Part shown: one piece after another, positions 1-9,262 of the stretch
How positions within the stretch are numbered: position 1 is the stretch's first letter
Layout: every line of letters begins with the position of its first letter
NCBI GenBank assembly: GCA_018714165.1
Contig: DVNU01000041.1
Location: forward strand, 1-52,547
Direction: 5' to 3'
DNA from: Candidatus Coproplasma excrementipullorum
Lineage (GTDB): Bacteria > Bacillota > Clostridia > Christensenellales > Borkfalkiaceae
DNA: 52,547 nt
Notes under the pieces: model-generated
Seen by the model: only the letters and a program-made list of their open reading frames with translations
The model's database searches: none
Told to the model about the DNA's origin: nothing
Made by a program: the position numbers and the translations under genes

Positions 1-30
1 TCCTATTATTACGAACAAATTGATGAGTAA
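1..30 (+). CDS. 3' end of an upstream gene (partial)
   Basis: The first 30 bases read in frame as SYYYEQIDE followed by TAA, just before the AbiH gene. No function can be given from nine residues. It is reported as a gene end because a near-identical peptide, SYYYEQVDE plus stop, occurs at 1880-1909 with mostly synonymous base differences, which is what related coding sequences show. Confidence 0.45.
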   Translation, partial: SYYYEQIDE

Positions 31-53
31 GCAAAACGGAAGAAGGATTTATA

Positions 54-1007
54 ATGAAATTATTTATTTTTGGTAATGGATTTGATAGGGCACACAACTT
101 GCCTACTAAATATTGTCAATTCCGTGAATGGTTAATAAAAAAATATGATGTATGCGTTGAAGATGAGGAAATTGATCTTCCTGATTATAGAACAAACTAT
201 AAGGACCTTGAAGGTTATGACGAAAAGCAATTTGCTAATTTTTTTGTGCACTTAATAGATGATGCGGATTCGAATTCAGAGATAGAGGATAAGTGGTGCT
301 GTTTTGAAGAAGATTTGGCAAAATTAAGATGGGAGTTAATATTAGATAGTGTTGAGTATGAATATGATGATGAAAATGATTTTGAGCCATGGAAAACCGA
401 GAACAAATTAAGTATAAAGGCGCAAACTTGTGGAGATTCAAATCATATTTTAAGGACTTATTTTCGCGAATGGATTACATATATTAATGAATTAATTAAT
501 GAGATGGGAGACGACTCGAAAAAACCTTTTTTTGAGAAAGTTTTTGGTGATAGTGACAAATATTTAACTTTCAATTACACAAATACATTAGAACAACTAT
601 ATAAAATTAAAAACGTATGTCACATTCATGGCAGTATTGCGAAATGGGAAGAACTCATTTTTGGACATTGTGACCCCGGTTATCCTCAAAAAGATTTTAA
701 AGAATATGAATACAATGCATATGAGATTTTTGAAAGGATATATAAGGGATATATTAAAGATACAAAAAAACAAATTGAGCGCAATTTGGAATTTTTTAAT
801 AGCATTAATGGCGTGGATGAAATTTACCTATTTGGATTATCTTTTGGAGATGTTGATGCGCCATATTTCAGACATGTTTTTAAGATATGCCAGCAATTAA
901 AAACGATCAACTTAAATGTGTTTGAGGCTGGTCAATATGATAGTATTATGACCAAGTTAAAAGAGTACGGTGCTAAATGTGATATAAAAAAATGGATTGT
1001 TGAATAA
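54..1007 (+). CDS. abiH: AbiH-family abortive infection protein
   Basis: A 317-residue protein beginning with the AbiH signature LFIFGNGFDRAHNLPT. Later blocks typical of the family are YLTFNYTNTLEQLY, a CHIHGS motif, FGHCDP and YLFGLSFGDVDAPYF near the C-terminus. AbiH proteins were first described as phage abortive-infection factors; the biochemical mechanism is not established. Length is normal for the family. The start has AGAAGG upstream. Base composition is strikingly AT-rich against the rest of the window, suggesting recent transfer. The next gene starts 15 bases downstream and is very likely co-transcribed. Confidence 0.85.
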   Translation: MKLFIFGNGFDRAHNLPTKYCQFREWLIKKYDVCVEDEEIDLPDYRTNYKDLEGYDEKQFANFFVHLIDDADSNSEIEDKWCCFEEDLAKLRWELILDSVEYEYDDENDFEPWKTENKLSIKAQTCGDSNHILRTYFREWITYINELINEMGDDSKKPFFEKVFGDSDKYLTFNYTNTLEQLYKIKNVCHIHGSIAKWEELIFGHCDPGYPQKDFKEYEYNAYEIFERIYKGYIKDTKKQIERNLEFFNSINGVDEIYLFGLSFGDVDAPYFRHVFKICQQLKTINLNVFEAGQYDSIMTKLKEYGAKCDIKKWIVE

Positions 1008-1022
1008 AAAGGAGGGTTAAAT

Positions 1023-1643
1023 ATGGAAAGAGAAGCATTTTTACAAAATTATTGGAATTATTACCTTGTTTTGGAAAATAGATTTATCAATGCTGTAAAT
1101 TATGTTGCGCTTAATTCGGATAATTATAATACATATTCTTTTGAATTTGTTAATTTAATACTGTTAATCGGATCTGAATTGGATGTGACAATGAAGTATT
1201 TGTCAGGAATTTCTGAGGGTGATAGAGCGAGTATTCAGAATTATGCTGATAAAATTTTAGTAGAATATCCGGAAATCCTAACAAGAGAAATAAAGATTCA
1301 GGGAATGGCGGATACATGTAAACCTTTTGAAGGATGGAATGTTGATCATCCGGCAGATTCTCTTGTCGGTTGGAATGCATACAACAGTGTTAAACATGGC
1401 AGGGTTAGTAATTTAAAAGAGGCGAAATTAATAAATGTATTAAATTTACTAGCTTGCCTATATGTAATCGAAAATTACGTTCTTAAAGATGTTGCGGAAG
1501 AGAATGACGATATTGACATACCAGATCAAGATTCGAAATTGTTTGTGTTAAAAGATTGGAAAAGAAAATACATTTCATCAGCAGATATTGTTCTTAAACA
1601 AACAGAAACTGGAGAGCCTATAATTGATGGAGGAAAGGCATGA
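1023..1643 (+). CDS. HEPN-like helical protein, partner of AbiH
   Basis: A 206-residue, apparently all-helical, soluble protein with no signal peptide. I do not recognise a named family with certainty. Residues 118-127 contain W-N-A-Y-N-S-V-K-H-G-R, which resembles the R-N-x-x-x-H motif of HEPN RNase domains with Tyr in place of Arg; W..YN.VKH.R is common in HEPN-like proteins of defence loci. It has a strong AGGAGG ribosome binding site and the same AT-rich composition as abiH. The pairing suggests a two-gene defence or toxin-antitoxin-like unit. An RNase or antitoxin role is inference. Confidence 0.6.
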   Translation: MEREAFLQNYWNYYLVLENRFINAVNYVALNSDNYNTYSFEFVNLILLIGSELDVTMKYLSGISEGDRASIQNYADKILVEYPEILTREIKIQGMADTCKPFEGWNVDHPADSLVGWNAYNSVKHGRVSNLKEAKLINVLNLLACLYVIENYVLKDVAEENDDIDIPDQDSKLFVLKDWKRKYISSADIVLKQTETGEPIIDGGKA

Positions 1644-1657
1644 GGTGGAAATCATGA

Positions 1658-1759
1658 CGTGGTATTTTTCTTGAAAAAGGTGGTATTTTGCTCAATTTTG
1701 CGACGGCACTCGGAACGGTGATAGTAGCGCAGGCGAATATCAAGTATCCCCGCAAGTAA
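1658..1759 (+). pseudogene. Possible coding remnant without start
   Basis: An open frame that begins right after an in-frame stop and runs GIFLEKGGILLNFATALG onward to a stop at 1757-1759. It has no start codon and no ribosome binding site. It could be the tail of a gene cut when the island formed, or chance. Function is unknown. Confidence 0.2.
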
Positions 1760-1802
1760 TATAGGGTAACAGTAAATTGACGGCATAATATGTCGCAACG
1801 AA

Positions 1803-1830
1803 TGCGCGCAAGGCGAAAGCCTTGCGCGCA
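1803..1830. terminator. Perfect 12-bp hairpin
   Basis: Arms TGCGCGCAAGGC and GCCTTGCGCGCA enclose a GAAA tetraloop, followed by AT-rich sequence. A terminator-like structure with no long T-run. Confidence 0.5.
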
Positions 1831-1840
1831 TATTATATAC

Positions 1841-1909
1841 AAAGGGTTGAATTGGCGAACGTCAGAGCAACGCGCATACTCATATTATTATGAGCAGGTA
1901 GATGAATGA
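1841..1909 (+). pseudogene. Gene-tail remnant ending SYYYEQVDE
   Basis: Reads GLNWRTSEQRA then YSYYYEQVDE and a TGA stop. The last nine residues match the gene end at 1-30 with one conservative change (Ile to Val). The upstream part of any gene is missing: the frame enters a hairpin at 1803-1830. Together with 1-30 it brackets the AbiH cassette, which suggests the cassette sits between two related gene tails. Confidence 0.4.
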
Positions 1910-1920
1910 TTGATATAAAG

Positions 1921-1947
1921 CGCGCGCAGTGCTTTGCTCTGCGCGCG
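1921..1947. terminator. 9-bp GC hairpin
   Basis: CGCGCGCAG pairs with CTGCGCGCG around a nine-base loop. It directly follows the SYYYEQVDE gene tail, so it may be that gene's original terminator. Confidence 0.45.
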
Positions 1948-1968
1948 TATTTACGTCCGTTAAATATG

Positions 1969-2000
1969 CGGGCGCGGCCTGTGGCCGCGCCCGTAATTTT
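1969..2000 (+). terminator. Rho-independent terminator
   Basis: CGGGCGCGGCC pairs with GGCCGCGCCCG around TGT, followed by TAATTTTTTA. It insulates the island from the lipoprotein operon. Confidence 0.7.
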
Positions 2001-2064
2001 TTATGTAAATTTAAACGGATAGACAATTGTAGGATCTAACAACAAGTTGACTTACTAAGCAATA

Positions 2065-2214
2065 ACGGCTGCAAGGAAGAGAGCCAGTGTAAAATGGTTG
2101 GTAAAGATTATGTAAAGAGTATGTAAAGTGTATTGTAATTTGATTTTATATATTTTAAGATTAATATAGTATAAGGTGCAGTAGCGGCTAATCGGGAGAG
2201 CAGCCAGTTGCACT
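2065..2214 (+). promoter_or_regulatory. Leader of lipoprotein operon with duplicated hairpin motif
   Basis: The untranslated region before 2234 carries two related small hairpins, GGCT paired with AGCC, at about 2065-2090 and 2185-2209. The second is enclosed by an outer GTGCA/TGCAC helix (2176-2180 with 2209-2213) and ends 8 bases before the AAGGAGG at 2222-2228. A cis-regulatory RNA is possible. It matches no riboswitch class I can name. Confidence 0.3.
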
Positions 2215-2233
2215 TAAATATTAAGGAGGAAAG

Positions 2234-5200
2234 ATGAAACCAATGAGAAAGAGATCTGTCGCGATTTCTATGCTTATGCTTATTCTAGCGTTTGTGTTTG
2301 TTGTAGCAGGCTGCACTAACACGGAATTGACGGGTATTGAAATCACTACACCGCCTTCAAAGATCGAATATGTTGAAGGCGAGACGTTTGACAGTACCGG
2401 CATGGTGGTCACCGCAAACTACAGCGATGGCTCCGCTGAAGCTGTAACGGATTATACAGTGGACAAAACGGAACCCTTGACAGTTTCGGATACGGTAGTT
2501 ACCGTGAGTTATGAAGGTTTTACCGCTACGGTAAACATAACGGTTACGGAAAAGGAGCCCGATATTCCTGCTCTGTCGGTTACAGACGTGATTATTAACG
2601 AAGACGTGACATATATCCGCACGATGGACGCTTCGTCTGTCATACAGTTTAAAGCGGTGTATTCTGACGGCACGACTGACTCTGAATGGAGAAACGCATC
2701 TCCCGACGATCTGGTGGGCTGGTCTGTAAAGGGCGAAGAAATAACGCTTGAACTCGATCTGTTGGTCGGCACGCGCATATTCGATAAGACCGTGACGCTG
2801 CAGATAGCCGACGACAATGTTATATCCGTTTCCGAACTGAGAGAAAAATCGGTTGAGGAAGCGGGCGAGTATCTTGTGGAAGGCGTAGTGGTTTCTATTG
2901 CGAGCACGACTTCCAATATAGAATACATACTTAAAGATGTGGACGAAAATGTCTATATCGGCGTTCAGGGAATAACCTCCACAGGCAGCATGCCTGTAGG
3001 AGATTATGTCGCGCGTTATGAAATAGGCGATCAGGTGTGTCTTCCCGTAACGCTTGCTCGCGTAGAGCCTGCCGCAGGCGCGGACACCAACAAAGGCGTC
3101 GTTAAATCGGACGACAACAAAGTGTATGCCGAATACGCCGGCGGCGAATTGTACGAAACAGGCGTTGTCGAAAAGGATATCGAACTTAATTTCGACAAAG
3201 AAGCCGTAACGCAGATAGATTCGCAGGAAGATCTTGTCAACTTCCTCAGCGCGGAAAACAGAGCGGGCAACGCCTACACGATGGTAAAGCTTTGCGCTCC
3301 TCTGTACTCGATAAATTATACAAACGGCAACTCTGTTTTCTATCGTTTCATGTTCGAAGGCGTAACTTCCTATGCAGCCCAGAAAATAGACGGCTCAAAT
3401 ACATCTCCTGTATTTGCAAACTTCAATCAGCTCTATACGACGGGCGAAACTGTCGGCGATATCCTTGTCGGCGACTCTGAGTGGACTCCCACATCGTGGG
3501 GCAATCCCGGCCCTGTCGCAAGAGATGTTTATGCTGTATTTGTCGGCGGCAACACATATTATCACTATTTTGTAATTCTGGATTACGAAACCAGCCCCGG
3601 CCTGACCGCGCAGAGTTTTGAGCTCGACGGTATGGAAACCAGCTACAAAGAGGGCGACACTTTCAGCACCGACGGCGGCAAACTGACGATCAACTACGGC
3701 AAGGGTGCCTATACAAGCGATATAATGCTCACCGTTCCCCTGGAACTGGATATGCTTGATCCCGATACTGTTCCCGATATGACTGAAGCGGGAAATTATA
3801 CGGTAAAAGGCTCTTACGGTTCAATATCGTTTGAATATGCAGTAACAGTAGATAATGACCCTTCGTCAATAACGTTGGCTGAGAATCCGTCTGTCACTTC
3901 GTTCAATTACCGCAATTGGCAACAGGATGCCATCGCGGCCTTTGTAGGATTGAATCTGAATGTAAGCTATGACGGCAGCAGCGACAGGCAAGTTCCCGTC
4001 AGCGCTGACATGATAAGCTTTGAGGATACAGATAAAGCATTGACAAAGAAGGTTGTTATAACTTATTGGGATGCAACCACTTCGCTTGACATCACTGTCA
4101 CGGTTCCCGAAAACGTGACGTCAGTTACCCAGGCAAAGGGTTTTGGCGCCGGCGAAACGGTATACGATCTGAACGGTATCGTTATATCCTCTGCATTCAT
4201 TTCAGGTACGACGACCAACCCCGTAAATGGTGAAATATTCATCAAGGACAAGAATAACGGCAACGTAATCGGTCTGAAGGATATGGGCATCAGCTACGAC
4301 AACAAGCTGGCCGGACTTCAGGTAGGCGACGAAATACTTGTTCCCGTAACCATGCAGGTAACTACCACCACAGCAACCGCTTCTGAAAACGGTAAAATTA
4401 CCGCATACAAAGTTGATGGGGCTAATTATGTGGTGCTGAGCAGCGGAAACGCAACTACGCTTGACTTCAACTCGGCAGTTACCGTCTCCAACCAGGATGA
4501 GCTTATTGCCTTCCTTAAAGACGCCGAAACGCGCTGCGGCAATATGTACAAGCTTGTAAAATTTGCTGCAGGTGCAAAGTATATCAACTATAACGGCGGC
4601 CTGTACCTCACATTCCTGGAAGATCCTAACGTAACCTCGATTAAGATTGATGGAAACAAATCGCCGTACCTGCATATTATGAACCAGAGTATGACGCTCG
4701 GCGACAAGACGTACGGTGATATCTTAAACGACGGAAATGCTATTTCGAGTTCGTTCAGCGAACCGCTTATTCTGGACAAAGACGTATATCTGCTTTACGC
4801 CGGCGGCCAGGGCAACTACTATCATCAGTTCTTACTGCTGGGCGAAGATTACGTGCGCGAACCTTCTACCGTGTCGCTCACCGGCATAGAGGTCACCACT
4901 CTTCCCGATAAGCTCGTCTATGAAGAGGGCGAACGTTTCGACCCCACAGGAATGGTCGTTACCGCAACTTACAGCGATAACAGCACAGCGGTCATCACCG
5001 GTTACACCATAGATAAAACCGACGGCCTGACCTACAGCGACACCACCATAACAATAAGCTACGGTGCATTCACTGACACGATAACCATAACCGTTGCGTC
5101 GCCCGTAACTGTTTCAGGTATAGTCGTAAACGAGGAAGCCACGTGGACGCGCACCACTGATATAGCCTCCGCGATACAGTATAAAATAGCCTATTCCGAC

Positions 5201-7429
5201 GGTACAACGGATGACGAGTGGCGCGGAATATCCGATGAAGAGCTTGTCAGCTGGTCGATAGAAAACGGAAAACTCAATGTTGAGATAAAGGTCACTGTCG
5301 GCGGAATCGAGTATGAAAAGACGGCATCCCTCCAGACGACAGATTCCCAGGTCATCTCCGTTGCCGAGCTCAAGGGCAAGGAAGTTGCAGAGGGGGTAGA
5401 GTACCTTGTCGAAGGCGTTGTGGTAACCGTCGTCAGCACAGGTTCTAATGTAGAGTATATCATAAAGGATGTAGACACGGATGCTTACATAGGCGTGATA
5501 GGGCTCACGTCTGCCACTACCGGCAGCATAACCGACGGCACGCATGTGCCCGTATATGAGGCCGGCGATCAGATTCGCATTCCCGTAACGCTTGCAAAGA
5601 TAGCTCCCTCTCCGGATGCTGCAACCGACTCGTCGACCATCAAGTCCAACGACAACAAGATATATGCCGACTACGCCGGCGGCGATCTGTATGAAAGCGC
5701 CGTCGTTGAGACAGGCATTTCCGTTGCGTTCGACAAGGAACAGGCAAAAACAATAACTTCGCAGGCGGAGCTCAGAGACTTCCTGAGCGCACAGAACAGG
5801 GCGGGCAACGCCTATACGGTGGTCAAATTCTCCGCTCCCGTTTACGTCATCAAGTACAACGATAACTTCTGGCGTCTGATGTTTGAAGGCGTAACAAATT
5901 ACACCGATCAGAAGATAGACGGAAAAAACACTTCACCTGTATTTGCAAACTTCAATCAGATGTATGCCACTGGCAAAAACCTGGGTGAGGAGTTGTTTAA
6001 CAACGCCGATTTCGCGCCCGTTACCGCATGGGGCGATCCCACCCCCGTGGCAAAGGACGTGTACGTTCTGTTCATCGGCGGCAACTCCTGGTATCACCAT
6101 TTCGTCATACTTGAATGTGAACCGAGCGCCGAGCTTACGCTTGATAGTTACGAGTTCAGCGGCCTCAAGACGGAATATCAGGCTGGTGAAACTTTCAGCG
6201 TAGAAAACGCAACAGTCACGCTCAATTACGGTGCGGGCGAATATGCCAGCGACATCGTGCTTACGCTTCCGCTTGACGGACTGCTCGATCCCGAAACAAT
6301 TCCTTCCGATATGTCGCAGCCTGCAACCTATACGGTAAAAGGTTCTTATGGCTCGGCTCAGTTTGAATTTATCATAAATGTAGATAACGAGCCTACGGGC
6401 ATAGCGTTGGCGGATCAGACGGCTGTTTCGGCCGGCTATGCAAACTGGGAGGAGGAAGCGCTGGCGGCGCTCACCGCTCTTAAACTCAATGTTACCTATG
6501 CCGACGCTCCTCAAAGGCAGGTGCCTGTAACGGCGGAGATGATAACTTTTGCGGATGGCGAGAGCAGCAACGTCAAAAAGGCTACCATCACATATTGGGG
6601 ACAGACTACTACCTGCGATATAACCCTTAAATTGCCCGAAGATAGCGAGTATACTTCCGTTACCTCGGCAAAGGGGCTTGAAGCGGGCGAGACTATCTAT
6701 AACCTCAACGGTATAGTTGTCTCATCTGCATTCATATCCGGCACAGCTACAAGTCCCGCCAACGGAGAGATATTCATCAAGGATAAGGCCAACGGCAATG
6801 TTATCGGCCTCAAGGATATGGGTATCAGCTATGATAACAAGCTGGCCGGTCTCAAGGTCGGCGATGAAATATTGGTTGCCGTTACAATGAGGGTTACTTC
6901 CACAAGCACTTCCATTTCGGAAACGGGTAAAATAGCTGCTTACAAGGTTGCGGAAAGTGCCGTAGTAGTGCTTTCAAGCGACAATTCTGCGGCGCTTGAT
7001 CTCTCTTCGGCAGTCGAAATTTCCGAACAGGCAGATCTGGAAGCTTTCCTGAAGGACGCTGAAACCCGTAGAGGAAACGTGTACAAACTTGTCAAGCTCA
7101 TGCCCGGCACCAAGCTTGTAAGATATAATGATACAAACAACAGTGCTTACATATTCCTGGACGATGCTTCAGGGGCCGTTGAAACGGCTATAGATGGCAG
7201 ACAGCCCTACCTCAGCGTGATGAATGAGCAGATGACGCTCGGCGACAAGACGTATTCCGAACTTATACTCGGTGATGCGGAAGCTAAGTTCGGCACGTTT
7301 ACCGAGCCCACCATTCTCGACAAGGAAGTTTATCTCATGTACATCGGCGGGCAGGGCGCCTTCTATCATCAGTTCATACTTCTCGGCGCGGATTACGTGG
7401 TAACACCTGCGGCTGCGCCCACGGTTTAA
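2234..7429 (+). CDS. Giant Ig-like surface lipoprotein, internally duplicated
   Basis: A 1731-residue exported lipoprotein. The signal peptide ends in the lipobox VVAGC with Cys27. Bacterial Ig-like (Big_3-type) domains, with motif YxEGExFDxTGMVVTAxYSD, begin at residues 32 and 882. Residues 32-881 and 882-1731 are full-length repeats of each other. Inside each half are a further Ig-like segment (first copy near residues 456-540) and two copies of an OB-fold-like module (EIFIKD...GNVIGL and EYILKDVDENVYIG). No catalytic domain is seen; an adhesion or carbohydrate-binding role is inference. The AAGGAGG of the next gene overlaps its stop, so the two form an operon. Confidence 0.8.
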   Translation: MKPMRKRSVAISMLMLILAFVFVVAGCTNTELTGIEITTPPSKIEYVEGETFDSTGMVVTANYSDGSAEAVTDYTVDKTEPLTVSDTVVTVSYEGFTATVNITVTEKEPDIPALSVTDVIINEDVTYIRTMDASSVIQFKAVYSDGTTDSEWRNASPDDLVGWSVKGEEITLELDLLVGTRIFDKTVTLQIADDNVISVSELREKSVEEAGEYLVEGVVVSIASTTSNIEYILKDVDENVYIGVQGITSTGSMPVGDYVARYEIGDQVCLPVTLARVEPAAGADTNKGVVKSDDNKVYAEYAGGELYETGVVEKDIELNFDKEAVTQIDSQEDLVNFLSAENRAGNAYTMVKLCAPLYSINYTNGNSVFYRFMFEGVTSYAAQKIDGSNTSPVFANFNQLYTTGETVGDILVGDSEWTPTSWGNPGPVARDVYAVFVGGNTYYHYFVILDYETSPGLTAQSFELDGMETSYKEGDTFSTDGGKLTINYGKGAYTSDIMLTVPLELDMLDPDTVPDMTEAGNYTVKGSYGSISFEYAVTVDNDPSSITLAENPSVTSFNYRNWQQDAIAAFVGLNLNVSYDGSSDRQVPVSADMISFEDTDKALTKKVVITYWDATTSLDITVTVPENVTSVTQAKGFGAGETVYDLNGIVISSAFISGTTTNPVNGEIFIKDKNNGNVIGLKDMGISYDNKLAGLQVGDEILVPVTMQVTTTTATASENGKITAYKVDGANYVVLSSGNATTLDFNSAVTVSNQDELIAFLKDAETRCGNMYKLVKFAAGAKYINYNGGLYLTFLEDPNVTSIKIDGNKSPYLHIMNQSMTLGDKTYGDILNDGNAISSSFSEPLILDKDVYLLYAGGQGNYYHQFLLLGEDYVREPSTVSLTGIEVTTLPDKLVYEEGERFDPTGMVVTATYSDNSTAVITGYTIDKTDGLTYSDTTITISYGAFTDTITITVASPVTVSGIVVNEEATWTRTTDIASAIQYKIAYSDGTTDDEWRGISDEELVSWSIENGKLNVEIKVTVGGIEYEKTASLQTTDSQVISVAELKGKEVAEGVEYLVEGVVVTVVSTGSNVEYIIKDVDTDAYIGVIGLTSATTGSITDGTHVPVYEAGDQIRIPVTLAKIAPSPDAATDSSTIKSNDNKIYADYAGGDLYESAVVETGISVAFDKEQAKTITSQAELRDFLSAQNRAGNAYTVVKFSAPVYVIKYNDNFWRLMFEGVTNYTDQKIDGKNTSPVFANFNQMYATGKNLGEELFNNADFAPVTAWGDPTPVAKDVYVLFIGGNSWYHHFVILECEPSAELTLDSYEFSGLKTEYQAGETFSVENATVTLNYGAGEYASDIVLTLPLDGLLDPETIPSDMSQPATYTVKGSYGSAQFEFIINVDNEPTGIALADQTAVSAGYANWEEEALAALTALKLNVTYADAPQRQVPVTAEMITFADGESSNVKKATITYWGQTTTCDITLKLPEDSEYTSVTSAKGLEAGETIYNLNGIVVSSAFISGTATSPANGEIFIKDKANGNVIGLKDMGISYDNKLAGLKVGDEILVAVTMRVTSTSTSISETGKIAAYKVAESAVVVLSSDNSAALDLSSAVEISEQADLEAFLKDAETRRGNVYKLVKLMPGTKLVRYNDTNNSAYIFLDDASGAVETAIDGRQPYLSVMNEQMTLGDKTYSELILGDAEAKFGTFTEPTILDKEVYLMYIGGQGAFYHQFILLGADYVVTPAAAPTV
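2327..7429. repeat. Tandem duplication of about 2550 bp
   Basis: The halves 2327-4876 and 4877-7429 encode aligned copies of the same domain series. Many peptides are near-identical between copies, for example TSPVFANFNQ and GISYDNKLAGL, while the DNA has diverged at many synonymous positions, so the duplication is not very recent. Confidence 0.85.
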
Positions 7430-7441
7430 GGAGGAACAGTT

Positions 7442-9190
7442 ATGAAAAAATGGATTGTTGCGTTACTTTGTATTATACTGGCATGCTCCATGTTTACGGG
7501 TTGTACGCCGGCCGACCAGACTGACGGCGGCGGTAACAACAATGGCGACAACACGCAACAGGGCGGCGATAATACCGACGATGACAACACCGATGACGAC
7601 AATACCGACGACGATAACACCGACGACGACAACACCGATGAAAACGGATTGCCCAAAAAGCATCTCATCACGGATGAGGACGGCAATTACGGCGGTACGC
7701 TCAATGAACAGCTGTACGGCACGGGCGCTCCGTTAAACGGCGAGTACGATGCGCCTGACTCCGGCTATTGGATGATCAACGACTTTTATAACATGACATC
7801 CACGGATGAGCGCACGGTGATACCCAACTTTTCGCCATATCAGCAGACTATGGCGGACACGAGCGGCCTTGCCTGTGCTCTGATGATAATGAATTATGAC
7901 GGACTGGATGTTCAGAACACTTATAATGAGCTGGCTCTGACGCAAAAGTATGAGGAAGTGAACAACACCACCGTTAAAGGAAACGGAACGACGTCCGACG
8001 GACTCAAAGCGCTGTTTACCGAATACGGCTATGTTGCGCGCAATACAGCTTATGTTGAGGAGGGATCCGGCCAGGCTGAAAACATTGCGGCTTTCAACAC
8101 ATGGGTAAAAGGTCATCTCGACAACGGTTTTTACGTGCTCGTCAGATACGAGGACGGCGTTGACAACGGCTGGCGGATCATTATCGGTATAGACACGATG
8201 GGCTCCGAATGGTCAAGGTCGTCAGTATTGATCATGGCTAACCCCAACGACTGCTCAGATCACTATCAGGACGGTTATTCCATTCAGGCTTCGGGCCGAT
8301 TCTACCGCTGGTGGTTCGACGCGCATAACGACGGCACCCGCACCGAAAATTTCGATTATCTGCTGGTTGCCCCCAGGGAGACGCTTATCCGTTATGACCG
8401 CGTCGAGGAAGAGAGAGTTGCCGTTCAGGAAATGCCCGAAAATCACCTAATCCGCAATGCCGACGGCAGCTATGGCGGAACGATGGATGAAGCCAAATAC
8501 GGTGCGGGCACGCCGTTAAACGGCGCCGTGGACGAGCCTACAAGCCAGTATCACGCCTTTGTCGATTACTACAATATGGAAAATAACGACACCAGGCTGA
8601 TTCTTACCAATTACCGCGGTTTCCAGCAGACGATGGCGTCATCTTGCGGCATATGCTCTACATTCACAGTGCTGGCTTACTATGGAAAGAACATTGATCT
8701 GTGGGATGAGCTGTATCTGGTAGAAACATATCAGGAGCTGACCGGAAAAATAATTTATAACGTCGGTGTCGGCGGTTCAGGTCTCAGGACTCTTGTTACA
8801 AAGGGATTGGGATTCCCTCAGTTTGACTATACCTCCAACAGCTCGGCAAGCTATGTAGACGATAAAACTTCAGTAAGGTTCTACACCTATGATATGTTTA
8901 CCGAATGGGTTGTAGGCAATCTTTCAAAGGGTACGCCCATGCCCATATCCTGGCGCCCCCACGGCGGACACTGGGAGGTTATAATAGGCTACGATGATAT
9001 GGGAACGGATTTCCCCTATGACGACGTGCTCGTCCTTGCCGACTCAGGCGACAGCTGGGATCATTATCAGGACGGCTACAACACGCTGGTTGCTTCGCAA
9101 TTCTACCATCAATGGTTCAACGGCTCGTTTACTTATAATCAGCAGTTGGCCGTGTTCGACGACGACCCCACTGTAGATGCCAAAGCATAA
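7442..9190 (+). CDS. Secreted C39-like peptidase lipoprotein with degenerate first domain
   Basis: A 582-residue lipoprotein (lipobox FTGC, Cys21) with an Asp/Asn/Thr repeat spacer (residues 43-66) and two homologous C39-like papain-fold domains at about 72-320 and 333-575. The second keeps a plausible active site: Gln396 for the oxyanion hole, Cys402 in ASSCGICS, His510 in GGHWEVIIGY and Asp534. In the first, the aligned positions are Ser141, Gly243 and Asn267, so the whole triad is lost. It lies 12 bases after the giant lipoprotein gene, which suggests joint surface function. The substrate is unknown. Confidence 0.75.
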   Translation: MKKWIVALLCIILACSMFTGCTPADQTDGGGNNNGDNTQQGGDNTDDDNTDDDNTDDDNTDDDNTDENGLPKKHLITDEDGNYGGTLNEQLYGTGAPLNGEYDAPDSGYWMINDFYNMTSTDERTVIPNFSPYQQTMADTSGLACALMIMNYDGLDVQNTYNELALTQKYEEVNNTTVKGNGTTSDGLKALFTEYGYVARNTAYVEEGSGQAENIAAFNTWVKGHLDNGFYVLVRYEDGVDNGWRIIIGIDTMGSEWSRSSVLIMANPNDCSDHYQDGYSIQASGRFYRWWFDAHNDGTRTENFDYLLVAPRETLIRYDRVEEERVAVQEMPENHLIRNADGSYGGTMDEAKYGAGTPLNGAVDEPTSQYHAFVDYYNMENNDTRLILTNYRGFQQTMASSCGICSTFTVLAYYGKNIDLWDELYLVETYQELTGKIIYNVGVGGSGLRTLVTKGLGFPQFDYTSNSSASYVDDKTSVRFYTYDMFTEWVVGNLSKGTPMPISWRPHGGHWEVIIGYDDMGTDFPYDDVLVLADSGDSWDHYQDGYNTLVASQFYHQWFNGSFTYNQQLAVFDDDPTVDAKA

Positions 9191-9211
9191 GATAAACAGT
9201 ATTCAACCCAA

Positions 9212-9248
9212 AGGCACCTCACATAATTGTGAGGTGCCTGTTTTTTTT
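9212..9248 (+). terminator. Rho-independent terminator of lipoprotein operon
   Basis: AGGCACCTCAC (9212-9222) pairs with GTGAGGTGCCT (9229-9239), followed by G and eight T. Confidence 0.95.
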
Positions 9249-9262
9249 CAGTGTACAGGATG

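Noticed and set aside
4202-4675. 157-residue minus-strand frame inside the giant lipoprotein gene
   Set aside because: It is a shadow of the real coding strand, with no promoter, ribosome binding site or recognisable domain.
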